NCBI RefSeq assembly: GCF_015461805.1 | Contig: NZ_JACVZE010000007.1 | Coordinates: 186,001 to 250,000, forward strand | From: Pseudomonas pisciculturae | GTDB lineage: Bacteria > Pseudomonadota > Gammaproteobacteria > Pseudomonadales > Pseudomonadaceae | Reading direction: 5' to 3' | DNA length: 64,000 nucleotides | Part shown: positions 26,373 through 36,397 of the stretch, one piece after another | Position numbering within the stretch: the first letter of the stretch is position 1 | Layout of the letters: every line of letters starts with the position of its first letter | Program-made: the position numbers and the translations under genes | The notes under the pieces: generated by a model | Database searches by the model: none | Told to the model about the DNA's origin: nothing | Seen by the model: the letters and a program-made list of their open reading frames with translations, nothing else

Positions 26373-26585
26373 TCAGCCTTGCGCTTCTACTTGATCCGCT
26401 TGCATGCCTTTTTGGCCTTGTACGGCAACGAAAGTCACTTTCTGGCCTTCTTTCAGGCTCTTGAAGCCATTGCCTTGAATAGCGCGGAAATGCACGAACA
26501 GATCCGGACCGCTTTCTGGAGTGATAAAACCAAACCCTTTCTCGTCGTTAAACCACTTGACGGTACCGCTCTGACGATCTGACAT
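26373..26585 (-). CDS. Cold-shock protein, CspA family
   Basis: A 70-residue nucleic-acid chaperone with the RNP1 motif KGFGFI and an RNP2-like DLFVHF, starting MSDRQSGTVKWFNDEKG. ATG 26585 is preceded by AAAGGAAAGAAG, a good ribosome site. A long upstream segment without genes fits the long cold-regulated 5' leader typical of csp genes. It is monocistronic and ends in a strong terminator. Confidence 0.95.
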   Translation of the reverse strand: MSDRQSGTVKWFNDEKGFGFITPESGPDLFVHFRAIQGNGFKSLKEGQKVTFVAVQGQKGMQADQVEAQG

Positions 26586-26978
26586 TTTCTTCTTTCCTTT
26601 GACGCTAAAAATTAATGACAGTCTCTTCCAAATGAAAGAGTACTGGGCTGGGTTGCAGGAAAGTAAGAGACGTCGAACGGGTTGTAGCAAAACCACTTTA
26701 GCTACTGCCCAGGTCCAGGTTCAAAGCGACCCATGCAAACACAGTGGGCAAACTCTACGCCAACTACCAGAGAAAAAACAAGCCCTGTAAAAAGCCCAGT
26801 ATTTGCTCGGCTTCATGACACTTTGGTCAACAATTCGTATAGGGCTTATTCGATAGAGTTGATCACTTGTTATAGGTTGATCCCGTAAACAACGACTATC
26901 GATACTGCACTGTTTTATGGCGGTTGCGTTACAAATTAGTGCGCGTAACGCAACCACGTTACTTATAGGAACAGTGAC
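26586..26978. other. Intergenic region between csp and gcvT
   Basis: This 393-base region contains the csp leader and promoter (minus strand) and the 3' end of the gcv operon. The clearest structure is an 11-bp inverted repeat, GGTTGCGTTAC at 26922-26932 and GTAACGCAACC at 26945-26955. Its minus-strand continuation has no T-run. No gene was recognised. Confidence 0.6.
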
Positions 26979-28103
26979 TCAGCCACGATAGTAACGTTGT
27001 GGCACAAATGGCATTTTACTTACACGAAGTGGCACCTTTTTCCCACGCACCAACGCAGACACTTCGGTATCCAGGGCGATAAATGCGCTGTCCAGGTAAC
27101 CCATGGCCAGTGGGCCACCCAGGCTCGGGCCAAAGCCGCCGCTGCACACGCTGCCGATCACGGTGCCGTGTTCGTCGACAATCTCTGCGCCTTCACGTAC
27201 CGGGGTGCGCTCCTGTGGTAACAGGCCAACACGCTTACGGCCAACACCGGCTTGTTGTTGGGTGAAGATGCGGTCGGCACCCGGGAAGCCACCGGCACGC
27301 GCACCGTCTGCACGGCGGGCCTTGGAGATCGCCCACAGCAGGCTTGCTTCAATCGGCGTGGTGTCGGTGTTCATGTCGTGGCCATAGAGGCACAGGCCGG
27401 CTTCCAGGCGCAGGGAGTCGCGGGCGCCCAGGCCGATGGCTTGTACTTCGGTTTCGGCCAGCAGGCTGCGGGCCAGGCTTTCGGCGTTGGCGGCGGGCAC
27501 GGAGATTTCAAAGCCGTCTTCGCCGGTGTAGCCCGAACGGCTGACGTAGCAGTCCACACCCAGCAGGCGCAGGGTGGCGAACTGCATGAAGGTCATCTTG
27601 GTCACTTCCGGTGCCAGGCGCGCCAGCACCTTCACTGCGGCCGGGCCTTGCAGGGCGAGCAGGGCGCGTTCTTCAAACAGCGGCTCGATGCTGCATTGGT
27701 CGCCGATATGTTGGCGCAGGTGGGCCAGGTCCTGGTCCTTGCAGGCGGCGTTGACCACCAGGAACAGCTCGTCGTTACCCAGGTTGGCCACCATCAGGTC
27801 GTCGAGGATACCGCCCTGGTCATTGGTGAACATCGCGTAGCGCTGCATGCCCACCGGTAGGTCGATGATATCCACCGGCACCAGGGTTTCCAGGGCCTTG
27901 GCGGCATTCGCGCCGGTCAGGCGGATCTGGCCCATGTGGGACACATCGAACAGCCCGGCCTGCTCACGGGTGTGCAGGTGTTCCTTCATCACGCCCAGTG
28001 GGTATTGCACCGGCATGTCATAGCCGGCGAAGGGCACCATGCGTGCGCCGAGTTCGAGGTGCAGGGCGTGCAGAGGGGTTTTCAACAGGGTTTCGGTGGA
28101 CAT
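26979..28103 (-). CDS. gcvT: Glycine cleavage system T protein (aminomethyltransferase)
   Basis: A 374-residue T protein that moves the aminomethyl carbon from lipoyl-H protein to THF, releasing ammonia. It opens with LHALHLELGARMVPFAGYDMPVQYP and shows DQGGILDDLMV and GYTGEDGFEIS, the folate-site segments. ATG 28103 has GGAG upstream. It is the last gene of the minus-strand operon gcvH-gcvP-sdaA-gcvT, 39 bases after sdaA. Confidence 0.95.
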   Translation of the reverse strand: MSTETLLKTPLHALHLELGARMVPFAGYDMPVQYPLGVMKEHLHTREQAGLFDVSHMGQIRLTGANAAKALETLVPVDIIDLPVGMQRYAMFTNDQGGILDDLMVANLGNDELFLVVNAACKDQDLAHLRQHIGDQCSIEPLFEERALLALQGPAAVKVLARLAPEVTKMTFMQFATLRLLGVDCYVSRSGYTGEDGFEISVPAANAESLARSLLAETEVQAIGLGARDSLRLEAGLCLYGHDMNTDTTPIEASLLWAISKARRADGARAGGFPGADRIFTQQQAGVGRKRVGLLPQERTPVREGAEIVDEHGTVIGSVCSGGFGPSLGGPLAMGYLDSAFIALDTEVSALVRGKKVPLRVSKMPFVPQRYYRG

Positions 28104-28142
28104 ATTCAGCTCCTGAAAAACGTGCTGGCGCGCCGTTGGGCG

Positions 28143-29519
<1,377 letters not shown>

Positions 29520-29568
29520 GAGTTGTTCTCCGGTTTCTTATTATTTTCTGAAGGTCGACTCGGTTATG

Positions 29569-29658
29569 TGTGGGAGGGGGCTTGCTCCCGATAGCAGTGT
29601 GTCAGTCAACAGAGATGTTGAATGTTCAGCCGCTATCGGGAGCAAGCCCCCTCCCACA
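29569..29658. repeat. REPIN, GI-like, between gcvP and sdaA
   Basis: Inverted arms TGTGGGAGGGGGCTTGCTCC and complement are separated by a spacer of about 45 bases. It occupies the junction where P. aeruginosa carries glyA2 in the equivalent operon (from memory). Confidence 0.9.
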
Positions 29659-29680
29659 GGGGACCAAGTTGACCTTTAAG

Positions 29681-32521
29681 TTATGCGTAGCTCTCGATGG
29701 AAGGGCACGCACACACCAGGTTGCGATCACCAAACACGTTGTCCACTCGCCCAACCGGCGGCCAGTATTTGCCTTCGATCAACGATGGCACCGGGTACAC
29801 CGCTTGCTCGCGGGTGTACGGGTGTGTCCACTCGCTCACCAGTTCCGCTGCCGTGTGTGGCGCGTTTTTCAGCGGGTTGTCGTCCTTGTCCAAGGTGCCG
29901 TTTTCCACCGCGCGGATTTCTTCGCGGATGGCGATCATGGCGTTACAGAAGCGGTCCAGTTCTTCCTTGGATTCGCTTTCGGTCGGCTCGATCATCAAGG
30001 TGCCGGCCACCGGGAACGACATGGTCGGTGCATGGAAGCCAAAGTCGATCAGGCGCTTGGCCACGTCATCCACGCTGATGCCGCTGCTGTCTTTCAGCGG
30101 GCGCAGGTCGAGGATGCATTCGTGGGCCACCAGGCCGTTACTGCCGGTGTAGAGCACGGGGTAGTGCTCTTCGAGGCGACGGGAAATGTAGTTGGCATTC
30201 AAAATCGCCAGTTGCGAAGCGCGCTTGAGGCCCGCGCCGCCCATCATGCTGATGTACATCCAGGTGATCGGCAAAATGCTCGCGCTGCCAAATGGCGCCG
30301 CGCACACCGCGCCTTCCTTGCGTTCCATGGCCGCGTGGCCTGGCAGGAACGGCGTGAGGTGCGACTTGACGCCAATCGGGCCAACGCCCGGGCCGCCACC
30401 GCCGTGGGGGATGCAGAAGGTCTTGTGCAGGTTCAGGTGGGACACGTCGCCACCGAACTTGCCCGGTGCGCACAGGCCCACCATGGCGTTCATGTTGGCG
30501 CCGTCGATGTACACCTGGCCGCCGTTGTCGTGAATGATGCCGCAGATTTCGCGGATACCTTCTTCGAACACGCCGTGGGTGGACGGGTAGGTGATCATCA
30601 GTGCGGCGAGGTGGTCGCGGTGCTCGATGGCCTTGGCGCGCAGGTCTTCGATGTCCACGTTGCCACGCGCGTCGCACGCGGTGACGACAACGCGCATGCC
30701 GGCCATGTTGGCGGTGGCTGGGTTAGTGCCGTGGGCCGACGATGGGATCAGGCAGATGTCGCGGCGCTCATCGCCTCGGCTCTGGTGATAGGCACGAATC
30801 GCCAGCAGCCCGGCGTACTCGCCTTGGGAGCCGGCGTTTGGTTGCAGGGAGATCGCGTCATAACCGGTGGCCGCGCAGAGCATGGCTTCGAGGTCCGAGG
30901 TCAGCTCCAGGTAACCGGCGCTTTGCTCTGCCGGGGCGAACGGGTGCAGGGCGCCGAACTCGGCCCAGGTCACCGGGATCATTTCGCTGGCGGCGTTGAG
31001 CTTCATGGTGCACGAGCCCAGCGGGATCATGGTGCGGTCCAGCGCCAGGTCCTTGTCGGCCAGTTTGCGCAGGTAGCGCATCAGCTCGGTTTCGGAGTGA
31101 TAGCGGTTGAACACCGGGTGGCTCAGGACGGGCGACTGACGCAGCAGGGCGGCTGGCAGTGTGGCGTCGACCTTGGCATTGAAATCCGGCAGGGTTTTGT
31201 CGCCCGCGAATATCGCCCACAGGGTTTCGATATCGGCCTGGGTGGTGGTTTCGTCCACCGACACACCAAGACGCTCGCCGTCTACGACACGCAGGTTGAT
31301 GCGCTGGGCGCGGGCCTTGTCGTGCAGGGCGGCGGTGTTGGCGCCGGTGTTCAGGGTAATGGTGTCGAAGAAGTTGGCTTGCTCGACCTTGAAGCCCAAG
31401 GTGGTCAGGCCGTTGGCCAAAATAGCGGTGAGCTGATGCACACGCTTCGCGATCTGGGTCAGGCCTTTGGGGCCGTGGTACACGGCATACATGCTGGCGA
31501 TGTTGGCCAGCAGCACCTGGGCGGTGCAGATGTTGGATGTGGCTTTCTCGCGGCGGATATGTTGCTCGCGGGTCTGCATGGCCAGGCGCAGGGCCGGCTT
31601 GCCGAAACGGTCAACCGACACACCCACCAGACGGCCCGGCATGTCGCGCTTGAATGCATCCTTGGTGGAGAAGTACGCCGCGTGCGGGCCACCAAAGCCC
31701 AGTGGCACGCCGAAGCGTTGCGCGCTGCCGATGGCCACGTCGGCGCCGAACTCACCCGGTGGGGTCAGCAGGGTGAGGGCAAGCAGGTCGGCGGCCACGG
31801 CCACCAGGGCATTGGCGGCGTGGAAGCGCTCGGTCAGTTCGCGGTAGTCGAACACATCACCGTTGCTGGCCGGGTATTGCAGCAGGGCGCCGAAGAACGG
31901 GCTGACGTCGGTCAGCTCACGCTCATCGCCTACCACCACTTCAATGCCCAACGGCTCGGCACGGGTGCGCAGCACGTCGAGGGTTTGCGGGTGGCTGTGG
32001 ACCGAGGCGAAGAAGGCGTTGCTGCCCTTGTTCTTGCTCAGGCGCTTGCAGAAGGTCATGGCTTCGGCAGCGGCGGTGGCTTCGTCGAGCAGGGAGGCGT
32101 TGGCGATCGGCAGGCCGGTGAGGTCGCTGATCAGGGTCTGGAAGTTGAGCAACGCTTCCAGACGGCCTTGGGAAATTTCTGGCTGGTACGGGGTGTAGGC
32201 GGTGTACCAGGCCGGGTTTTCCAGCAGGTTGCGCAGGATCGGCGACGGCGTGTGGCAGTTGTAATAGCCCTGGCCGATGTAGGTCTTGAACAGTTGGTTC
32301 TTGCCGGCGATGGCCTTGATTTTGGCCAGGGCCTCGGCTTCGCTCAGGCCGTCTTCGAGGCCGAGCACGCTGGTGCCCTTGATGCTTTCCGGGATCACGC
32401 TGGCGCTCAAGGCTTCCAGGGAGTCAAAACCGAGGCTGGCGAGCATTTGTTGCTCATCTTCCTGGCGCGGGCCGATGTGGCGGGCGATGAATTCGTTGGC
32501 GGTGCTGATGTTAACGGTCAT
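29681..32521 (-). CDS. gcvP: Glycine dehydrogenase (decarboxylating), P protein
   Basis: A 946-residue PLP enzyme that decarboxylates glycine and loads the aminomethyl group on H protein. The PLP lysine lies in NLHKTFCIPHGGGGPGVGPIGV. The N-terminal half shows GQGYYNCHTPSPILRNLLENPAWYTAYTPYQPEISQGRLE. ATG 32521 has GAGGAG upstream and lies 10 bases after gcvH. A long open frame on the opposite strand is a codon-bias shadow. Confidence 0.97.
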   Translation of the reverse strand: MTVNISTANEFIARHIGPRQEDEQQMLASLGFDSLEALSASVIPESIKGTSVLGLEDGLSEAEALAKIKAIAGKNQLFKTYIGQGYYNCHTPSPILRNLLENPAWYTAYTPYQPEISQGRLEALLNFQTLISDLTGLPIANASLLDEATAAAEAMTFCKRLSKNKGSNAFFASVHSHPQTLDVLRTRAEPLGIEVVVGDERELTDVSPFFGALLQYPASNGDVFDYRELTERFHAANALVAVAADLLALTLLTPPGEFGADVAIGSAQRFGVPLGFGGPHAAYFSTKDAFKRDMPGRLVGVSVDRFGKPALRLAMQTREQHIRREKATSNICTAQVLLANIASMYAVYHGPKGLTQIAKRVHQLTAILANGLTTLGFKVEQANFFDTITLNTGANTAALHDKARAQRINLRVVDGERLGVSVDETTTQADIETLWAIFAGDKTLPDFNAKVDATLPAALLRQSPVLSHPVFNRYHSETELMRYLRKLADKDLALDRTMIPLGSCTMKLNAASEMIPVTWAEFGALHPFAPAEQSAGYLELTSDLEAMLCAATGYDAISLQPNAGSQGEYAGLLAIRAYHQSRGDERRDICLIPSSAHGTNPATANMAGMRVVVTACDARGNVDIEDLRAKAIEHRDHLAALMITYPSTHGVFEEGIREICGIIHDNGGQVYIDGANMNAMVGLCAPGKFGGDVSHLNLHKTFCIPHGGGGPGVGPIGVKSHLTPFLPGHAAMERKEGAVCAAPFGSASILPITWMYISMMGGAGLKRASQLAILNANYISRRLEEHYPVLYTGSNGLVAHECILDLRPLKDSSGISVDDVAKRLIDFGFHAPTMSFPVAGTLMIEPTESESKEELDRFCNAMIAIREEIRAVENGTLDKDDNPLKNAPHTAAELVSEWTHPYTREQAVYPVPSLIEGKYWPPVGRVDNVFGDRNLVCACPSIESYA

Positions 32522-32531
32522 TGCGCGCTCC

Positions 32532-32915
32532 TCAAGCTTCAGCGTTGGCTTTGATCAGGCGGTCGTACGCGTCCTGATCCAACAGTTTAGCTACCGCCTC
32601 GGCATCGGCCGGTTTAAAGCGGAAGAACCAGCCTTCGCCCATCGGGTCTTCATTGACCAACTCCGGGCTGTCGCTCAGTTTGTCGTTCACTTGCAGCACT
32701 TCGCCTGTCAGGGGCATGTACACGCCGCTGGCGGCTTTGACCGATTCCACGGTGGACGCCTCGGCGCCCTTGTCGTAGGCCTGCAACTCCGGCAGTTGCA
32801 CGAAAACCACATCACCCAGCGCGTTCTGCGCGAAAGCGGTGATACCCACGGTGACGCTGCCGTCAGCTTCGGCGCGCAGCCATTCGTGATCTTCAGTGAA
32901 ACGCAACTCGCTCAT
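32532..32915 (-). CDS. gcvH: Glycine cleavage system H protein
   Basis: A 127-residue lipoyl carrier. The lipoylated Lys60 is in ESVKAASGVYMP. The MSELRFTEDHEWLR start is the family norm, so ATG 32915 is used and not the frame's upstream extension. It is the first gene of gcvH-gcvP-sdaA-gcvT, directly downstream of a readable sigma-54 promoter and three GcsR-type sites. Confidence 0.96.
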   Translation of the reverse strand: MSELRFTEDHEWLRAEADGSVTVGITAFAQNALGDVVFVQLPELQAYDKGAEASTVESVKAASGVYMPLTGEVLQVNDKLSDSPELVNEDPMGEGWFFRFKPADAEAVAKLLDQDAYDRLIKANAEA

Positions 32916-32969
32916 GGAAACTCCTCGGGGCCAGATTCGTCTGGTGGGCAAATAATGGGGAGTTACTTA

Positions 32970-32984
32970 GCAAGATCGCGGCCA
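32970..32984 (-). promoter_or_regulatory. Sigma-54 (-24/-12) promoter of the gcv operon
   Basis: On the minus strand the sequence reads TTGGCCGCGATCTTGCTA. GG and GC are separated by exactly ten bases, as required for RpoN promoters (consensus TGGCAC-N5-TTGCA). Transcription would begin about 40 bases before the gcvH start. Confidence 0.75.
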
Positions 32985-33048
32985 AGGTTGTTAAACCCTT
33001 GTAAATCAAGGGTTTGGTGAAAATGGTTATAGGCTTATGCCCAAGAGC

Positions 33049-33066
33049 TGTAGCGATTTCGCTACA
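33049..33066. promoter_or_regulatory. GcsR-type activator site 1
   Basis: TGTAGCGATTTCGCTACA is an almost perfect 18-bp palindrome about 70 bases upstream of the sigma-54 promoter. It resembles the 18-bp GcsR repeats of P. aeruginosa (recalled consensus TGTAACG-N4-CGTTCCG). Confidence 0.72.
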
Positions 33067-33129
33067 GTTGGGCGCATGAAAAAAAGCCTATGTGGATCAA
33101 AGCCTTGCATGGCGCGCAAAAAACAGGGT

Positions 33130-33147
33130 TGTAGCGATATCGTTACG
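33130..33147. promoter_or_regulatory. GcsR-type activator site 2
   Basis: TGTAGCGATATCGTTACG shares the TGTAGCG-N4-CG-TACR pattern of site 1. It sits 81 bases further from the promoter. Confidence 0.72.
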
Positions 33148-33148
33148 C

Positions 33149-33166
33149 TGTAGCGCTATCGGTACA
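33149..33166. promoter_or_regulatory. GcsR-type activator site 3
   Basis: TGTAGCGCTATCGGTACA follows site 2 at a 19-base step, a tandem arrangement suited to cooperative binding of an AAA+ activator. Confidence 0.72.
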
Positions 33167-33223
33167 GCCGATGTCGTTCTCAGACCAAAAGTCCCAATGC
33201 AGTCAATGTTTGGAATGCATACC

Positions 33224-33346
33224 AATGTGGGAGGGGCGGTGCGACGATTCGACTTGCCCCCGATTGCGGTGTGTCAGTCAACTCATGTTCAACTGACCCA
33301 CTGCTATCGGGGGCAAGTCGAATCGTCGCACCGCCCCTCCCACATT
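33224..33346. repeat. Extended REPIN with symmetric 16-bp insertion in both arms
   Basis: Both arms carry the block CGGTGCGACGATTCGA between GTGGGAGGGG and CTTGC. The result is a roughly 123-base palindrome between gcsR and its target sites. Confidence 0.9.
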
Positions 33347-33369
33347 TGGATCTCCATTCATCCTGGCAG

Positions 33370-34878
33370 TCAGGGTTTGTTGGGAATGCCGTACTTGCGC
33401 AGGCGATGAGCAATCGCCGTGTGGGAGGTCTGCAACCGGCTGGCCAGTTGGCGCGTCGAGGGATAGCTGGCGTAGAGCTTCTCCAGCAGGCTGCGCTCGA
33501 AGTCTTCCACGGCCTGTTCCAGGCTATCGACTTCGTTATCGCTTTGGCGCGCCACCGAGGTGCCGGCGATGTCGAGGTCGCCGATGTCCACCAGGTTGCT
33601 CTCGCAGATGGCGGCAGCGCGGAAGATCACGTTTTGCAACTGGCGCACATTGCCCGGCCACGGGTTGCCCAGCAGCGCCGGGTAGGTGCCGGGCGCCAGG
33701 CGGCAGACCGGGCGCTGGATCTGCGCGCAGGCTTGCTGCATGAAATAGCGGGCCAGCAGCAGGATGTCCTGGCCACGTTGACGCAGCGGCGGCACTTCGA
33801 CGTTGAGCACGTTGAGGCGGTAGAACAGGTCTTCGCGAAAGGTGCCCTCACTGACCATCTTTTCCAGGTCGCGGTGGGTGGCGCTGAGGATGCGCACGTT
33901 GACCTTAACTTCACGGTCGCCACCCACGCGACGGAAACTGCCGTCATTGAGAAAGCGCAGCAGCTTGGCCTGCAAATACGGCGACATTTCGCCGATTTCA
34001 TCGAGGAATACTGTGCCCTGGTTGGCGAGTTCCATCAGGCCCGGTTTACCGCCGCGCTGGGCGCCGGTAAACGCGCCGGGGGCGTAACCGAACAACTCGC
34101 TTTCGGCGAGGTTCTCCGGCAACGCCGCGCAGTTCAACGCCAAAAACGGCGCACTGTGCCGCGCACTGCTGGCATGGCAGGCGCGGGCTACCAGTTCTTT
34201 GCCGGTGCCGGTTTCACCCTGGATCAACAGTGGCGCATCCAGCGCCGCGACCCTCTGCGCACGCGCCTTGAGGGTGCGAATCACCGGCGATTCGCCGAGC
34301 AGCGCATCAAAGCCTTCGGCATGGTCATGGTGCAGCGCCGACAATTGTTCGCCGATCCGATTGGGTTGGTACAGGGTCAGCAAGGCGCCGGCGTCAGTAA
34401 TCGGCGTGGCGTCCAGCAGCAGGGTTTGGCCGTTGACGCTGATCTCCCGCAGCGGCAAGCGGAAACCTTGCTCCAGCAAGGTGGCCAGCAATGCTGGGTC
34501 GTTAAACAGTTCGCTGATGCTTTCCCCGGCAGGTTCGCGGCCGTAGAGGGCGATCAGCGCCGGGTTGGCCAGTAGGATCTTGCCCGCGCTGTCCAGGGCC
34601 AGCACCGGGTCGGTCATGGCAGCGAGCAGGGCGTCGAGTTGCAGGTGGCGGCGTTGGCCGGGGAGGATGTCGACCACCGTCACTGCTTGTACGCCGTGCA
34701 CGCTGAACAACGCATCGCGCAGTTCTTCGAGCACCTCGGCACTCAGGGTTGGCGCGTCGATATAGACGTTGGGCGGCACCATCTCCACTGCATCCAGGTT
34801 GAGATTGCGCCCACCGAGCAGGGCCAGGACTTCCTGGGTGATGCCGACGCGGTCGATGAAGCTGACGTGGATACGCAT
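33370..34878 (-). CDS. gcsR: TyrR-like sigma-54 activator GcsR of the glycine cleavage operon
   Basis: A 502-residue enhancer-binding protein with an ACT domain (about 1-70), a PAS domain (about 80-175), and an AAA+ domain (Walker A GETGTGKE at 221-228, GAFTGA at 268-273 that contacts sigma-54). A TyrR-type HTH closes the protein (STRQLASRLQTSHTAIAHRLRKYGI). In P. aeruginosa the orthologue PA2449 activates the gcvH2 operon in response to glycine (established knowledge). Here it lies upstream of gcvH in the same orientation, with matching 18-bp sites between. Confidence 0.92.
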   Translation of the reverse strand: MRIHVSFIDRVGITQEVLALLGGRNLNLDAVEMVPPNVYIDAPTLSAEVLEELRDALFSVHGVQAVTVVDILPGQRRHLQLDALLAAMTDPVLALDSAGKILLANPALIALYGREPAGESISELFNDPALLATLLEQGFRLPLREISVNGQTLLLDATPITDAGALLTLYQPNRIGEQLSALHHDHAEGFDALLGESPVIRTLKARAQRVAALDAPLLIQGETGTGKELVARACHASSARHSAPFLALNCAALPENLAESELFGYAPGAFTGAQRGGKPGLMELANQGTVFLDEIGEMSPYLQAKLLRFLNDGSFRRVGGDREVKVNVRILSATHRDLEKMVSEGTFREDLFYRLNVLNVEVPPLRQRGQDILLLARYFMQQACAQIQRPVCRLAPGTYPALLGNPWPGNVRQLQNVIFRAAAICESNLVDIGDLDIAGTSVARQSDNEVDSLEQAVEDFERSLLEKLYASYPSTRQLASRLQTSHTAIAHRLRKYGIPNKP

Positions 34879-34940
34879 GGGGTGGATCTTGATTCTGGAG
34901 GGGCAGAGGCGGCAAGTATGCCTTGCAGGCGATGGAGATC

Positions 34941-35036
34941 AAAATGTGGGAGGGGGCTTGCCCCCGATTGCGGTGTGTCAGTCAGTCAATCTGTAGCTGA
35001 TGCACCGCCATCGGGGGCAAGCCCCCTCCCACATTT
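34941..35036. repeat. REPIN, GI-like, between DUF5064 gene and gcsR
   Basis: AAAATGTGGGAGGGGGCTTG and its complement flank a spacer of about 45 bases. The arms form a near-perfect palindrome. Confidence 0.9.
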
Positions 35037-35054
35037 TGAACAATGTTGTGTCAG

Positions 35055-35417
35055 TTACTCCAAGTGCTCAGGCTTGATCGGATCCCCCGATTTCACATCC
35101 AACTGATGCCGCACGTCCTCAAACATCAAGTCGTACTGCTTGTGCATCTGGCCGTTAAGCACCGCGATTTTCGGCATGCCGTACTTCTGCGCGATGTTCA
35201 TCGCATGCCGGGCAAAGTCGAACGCCTGGTCCTTGGGCAAGAAGAACTCTTCCTTGAGGTCTTTGCCCTGTACCGAGCCGTGCAGCTTGAAGAGCATCCC
35301 CTTGCCTTCCTTGGGGTCCTGGCTGACTTCATAGTCAATGCACAGGTTGTAGCTGTAGTCCTGGGCATTGAGCGCATGACGTTCGACGTGCATGTGTCCC
35401 GGTTCAAAGGTGGCCAT
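35055..35417 (-). CDS. DUF5064-family protein at end of arc operon
   Basis: A 120-residue soluble protein with no signal peptide, beginning MATFEPGHMHVERHALN and containing FKLHGSVQGKDLKEEFFLPKDQAFDFA. From memory this is the Pseudomonas DUF5064 family, function unknown. It lies 18 bases after carbamate kinase on the same strand, which suggests that it belongs to the arginine deiminase operon. Confidence 0.78.
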   Translation of the reverse strand: MATFEPGHMHVERHALNAQDYSYNLCIDYEVSQDPKEGKGMLFKLHGSVQGKDLKEEFFLPKDQAFDFARHAMNIAQKYGMPKIAVLNGQMHKQYDLMFEDVRHQLDVKSGDPIKPEHLE

Positions 35418-35435
35418 AGGCGTCTCTCCTCTACT

Positions 35436-36365
35436 TCACAGATAGGTGATACCAGGTTTTGCCGTGCTGATGCGCGTACCGGCGCTGCCCTGGACGATGG
35501 CTTCGATGTCCGAGAGTGAACCGATGACTGCGGTTTTGCCAGTGGCGCGGGCGAACTCGCAGGCGGCTTGCACCTTGGGGCCCATGGAGCCGGCGGCGAA
35601 GCCGAGTTTTTCGATTTCATCCGGGTGGGCCTGGCCGATGGCTTTTTGGGTGGGCTTGCCGTAGTCGATAAAGGCCGCGTTGACGTCGGTGGCGATCACC
35701 AGCAAGTCGGCCTTCAGTTGCCCGGCGAGCAGGGAGGAACACAGGTCTTTATCGATCACGGCCTCGATGCCTCGCAGCTTGCCGTCCTCGCCGTACATCG
35801 TTGGGATACCGCCGCCACCGGCGCAGATCACGATGCTGCCTTTTTCCAACAGCCAGGAGATCGGGCGAATTTCAAAAATGCGTTTCGGGCGTGGGCTGGC
35901 AACGACGCGACGGTATTTATCGCCGTCCGGCGCAATGGCCCAGCCTTTTTCGGCGGCGAGTTTCTCGGCTTCGGCCTTGGCATACACCGGGCCGATGGGC
36001 TTGGTGGGGTTCTTGAAGGCCGGGTCGTTGGCGTCCACTTCCACTTGGGTGAGCAGGGTGGCGAAAGGCACTTCGAAATCCAGCAGGTTGCCCAGTTCCT
36101 GTTCGATGATGTAGCCGATCATGCCTTCGGTTTCCGCGCCGAGCACGTCCAGCGGGTAGGGCGATACCTGGGTGTAGGCCGCCGCCTGCAACGACAGCAG
36201 GCCGACCTGCGGGCCATTGCCGTGGGCGATCACCAGCTCGTTGCCGGGGTGGATCTTGGCGATCTGTTCGGTGGCGACGCGGATATTGGCGCGTTGGTTG
36301 TCCGCGGTCATGGGTTCACCACGGCGGAGCAGGGCGTTACCGCCCAGGGCTACGACGATGCGCAT
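35436..36365 (-). CDS. arcC: Carbamate kinase
   Basis: A 309-residue enzyme that makes ATP and carbamate from carbamoyl phosphate, the energy-yielding last step of the arginine deiminase pathway. Motifs seen are ALGGNALLRRGEP at the N-terminus, VIAHGNGPQVGLL, VICAGGGGIPTM and AVIDKDLCSSLLA. It is separated from arcB by a gap of about 168 bases that holds a REPIN. Confidence 0.96.
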   Translation of the reverse strand: MRIVVALGGNALLRRGEPMTADNQRANIRVATEQIAKIHPGNELVIAHGNGPQVGLLSLQAAAYTQVSPYPLDVLGAETEGMIGYIIEQELGNLLDFEVPFATLLTQVEVDANDPAFKNPTKPIGPVYAKAEAEKLAAEKGWAIAPDGDKYRRVVASPRPKRIFEIRPISWLLEKGSIVICAGGGGIPTMYGEDGKLRGIEAVIDKDLCSSLLAGQLKADLLVIATDVNAAFIDYGKPTQKAIGQAHPDEIEKLGFAAGSMGPKVQAACEFARATGKTAVIGSLSDIEAIVQGSAGTRISTAKPGITYL

Positions 36366-36397
36366 AGCATTTGTCCTTCTAAAAATACGGATGAAGG

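Noticed and set aside
29570..32554. A 994-codon open frame on the + strand opposite gcvP
   Set aside because: It mirrors the high-GC third-position pattern of gcvP, has Gly/His/Val/Gln-rich low-complexity product, no ribosome site and no domain. It is an antisense shadow.
33224..33346. CRISPR-like or transposon end
   Set aside because: The palindrome is a single element matching other REPINs. There are no regular direct repeats with spacers and no transposase nearby.
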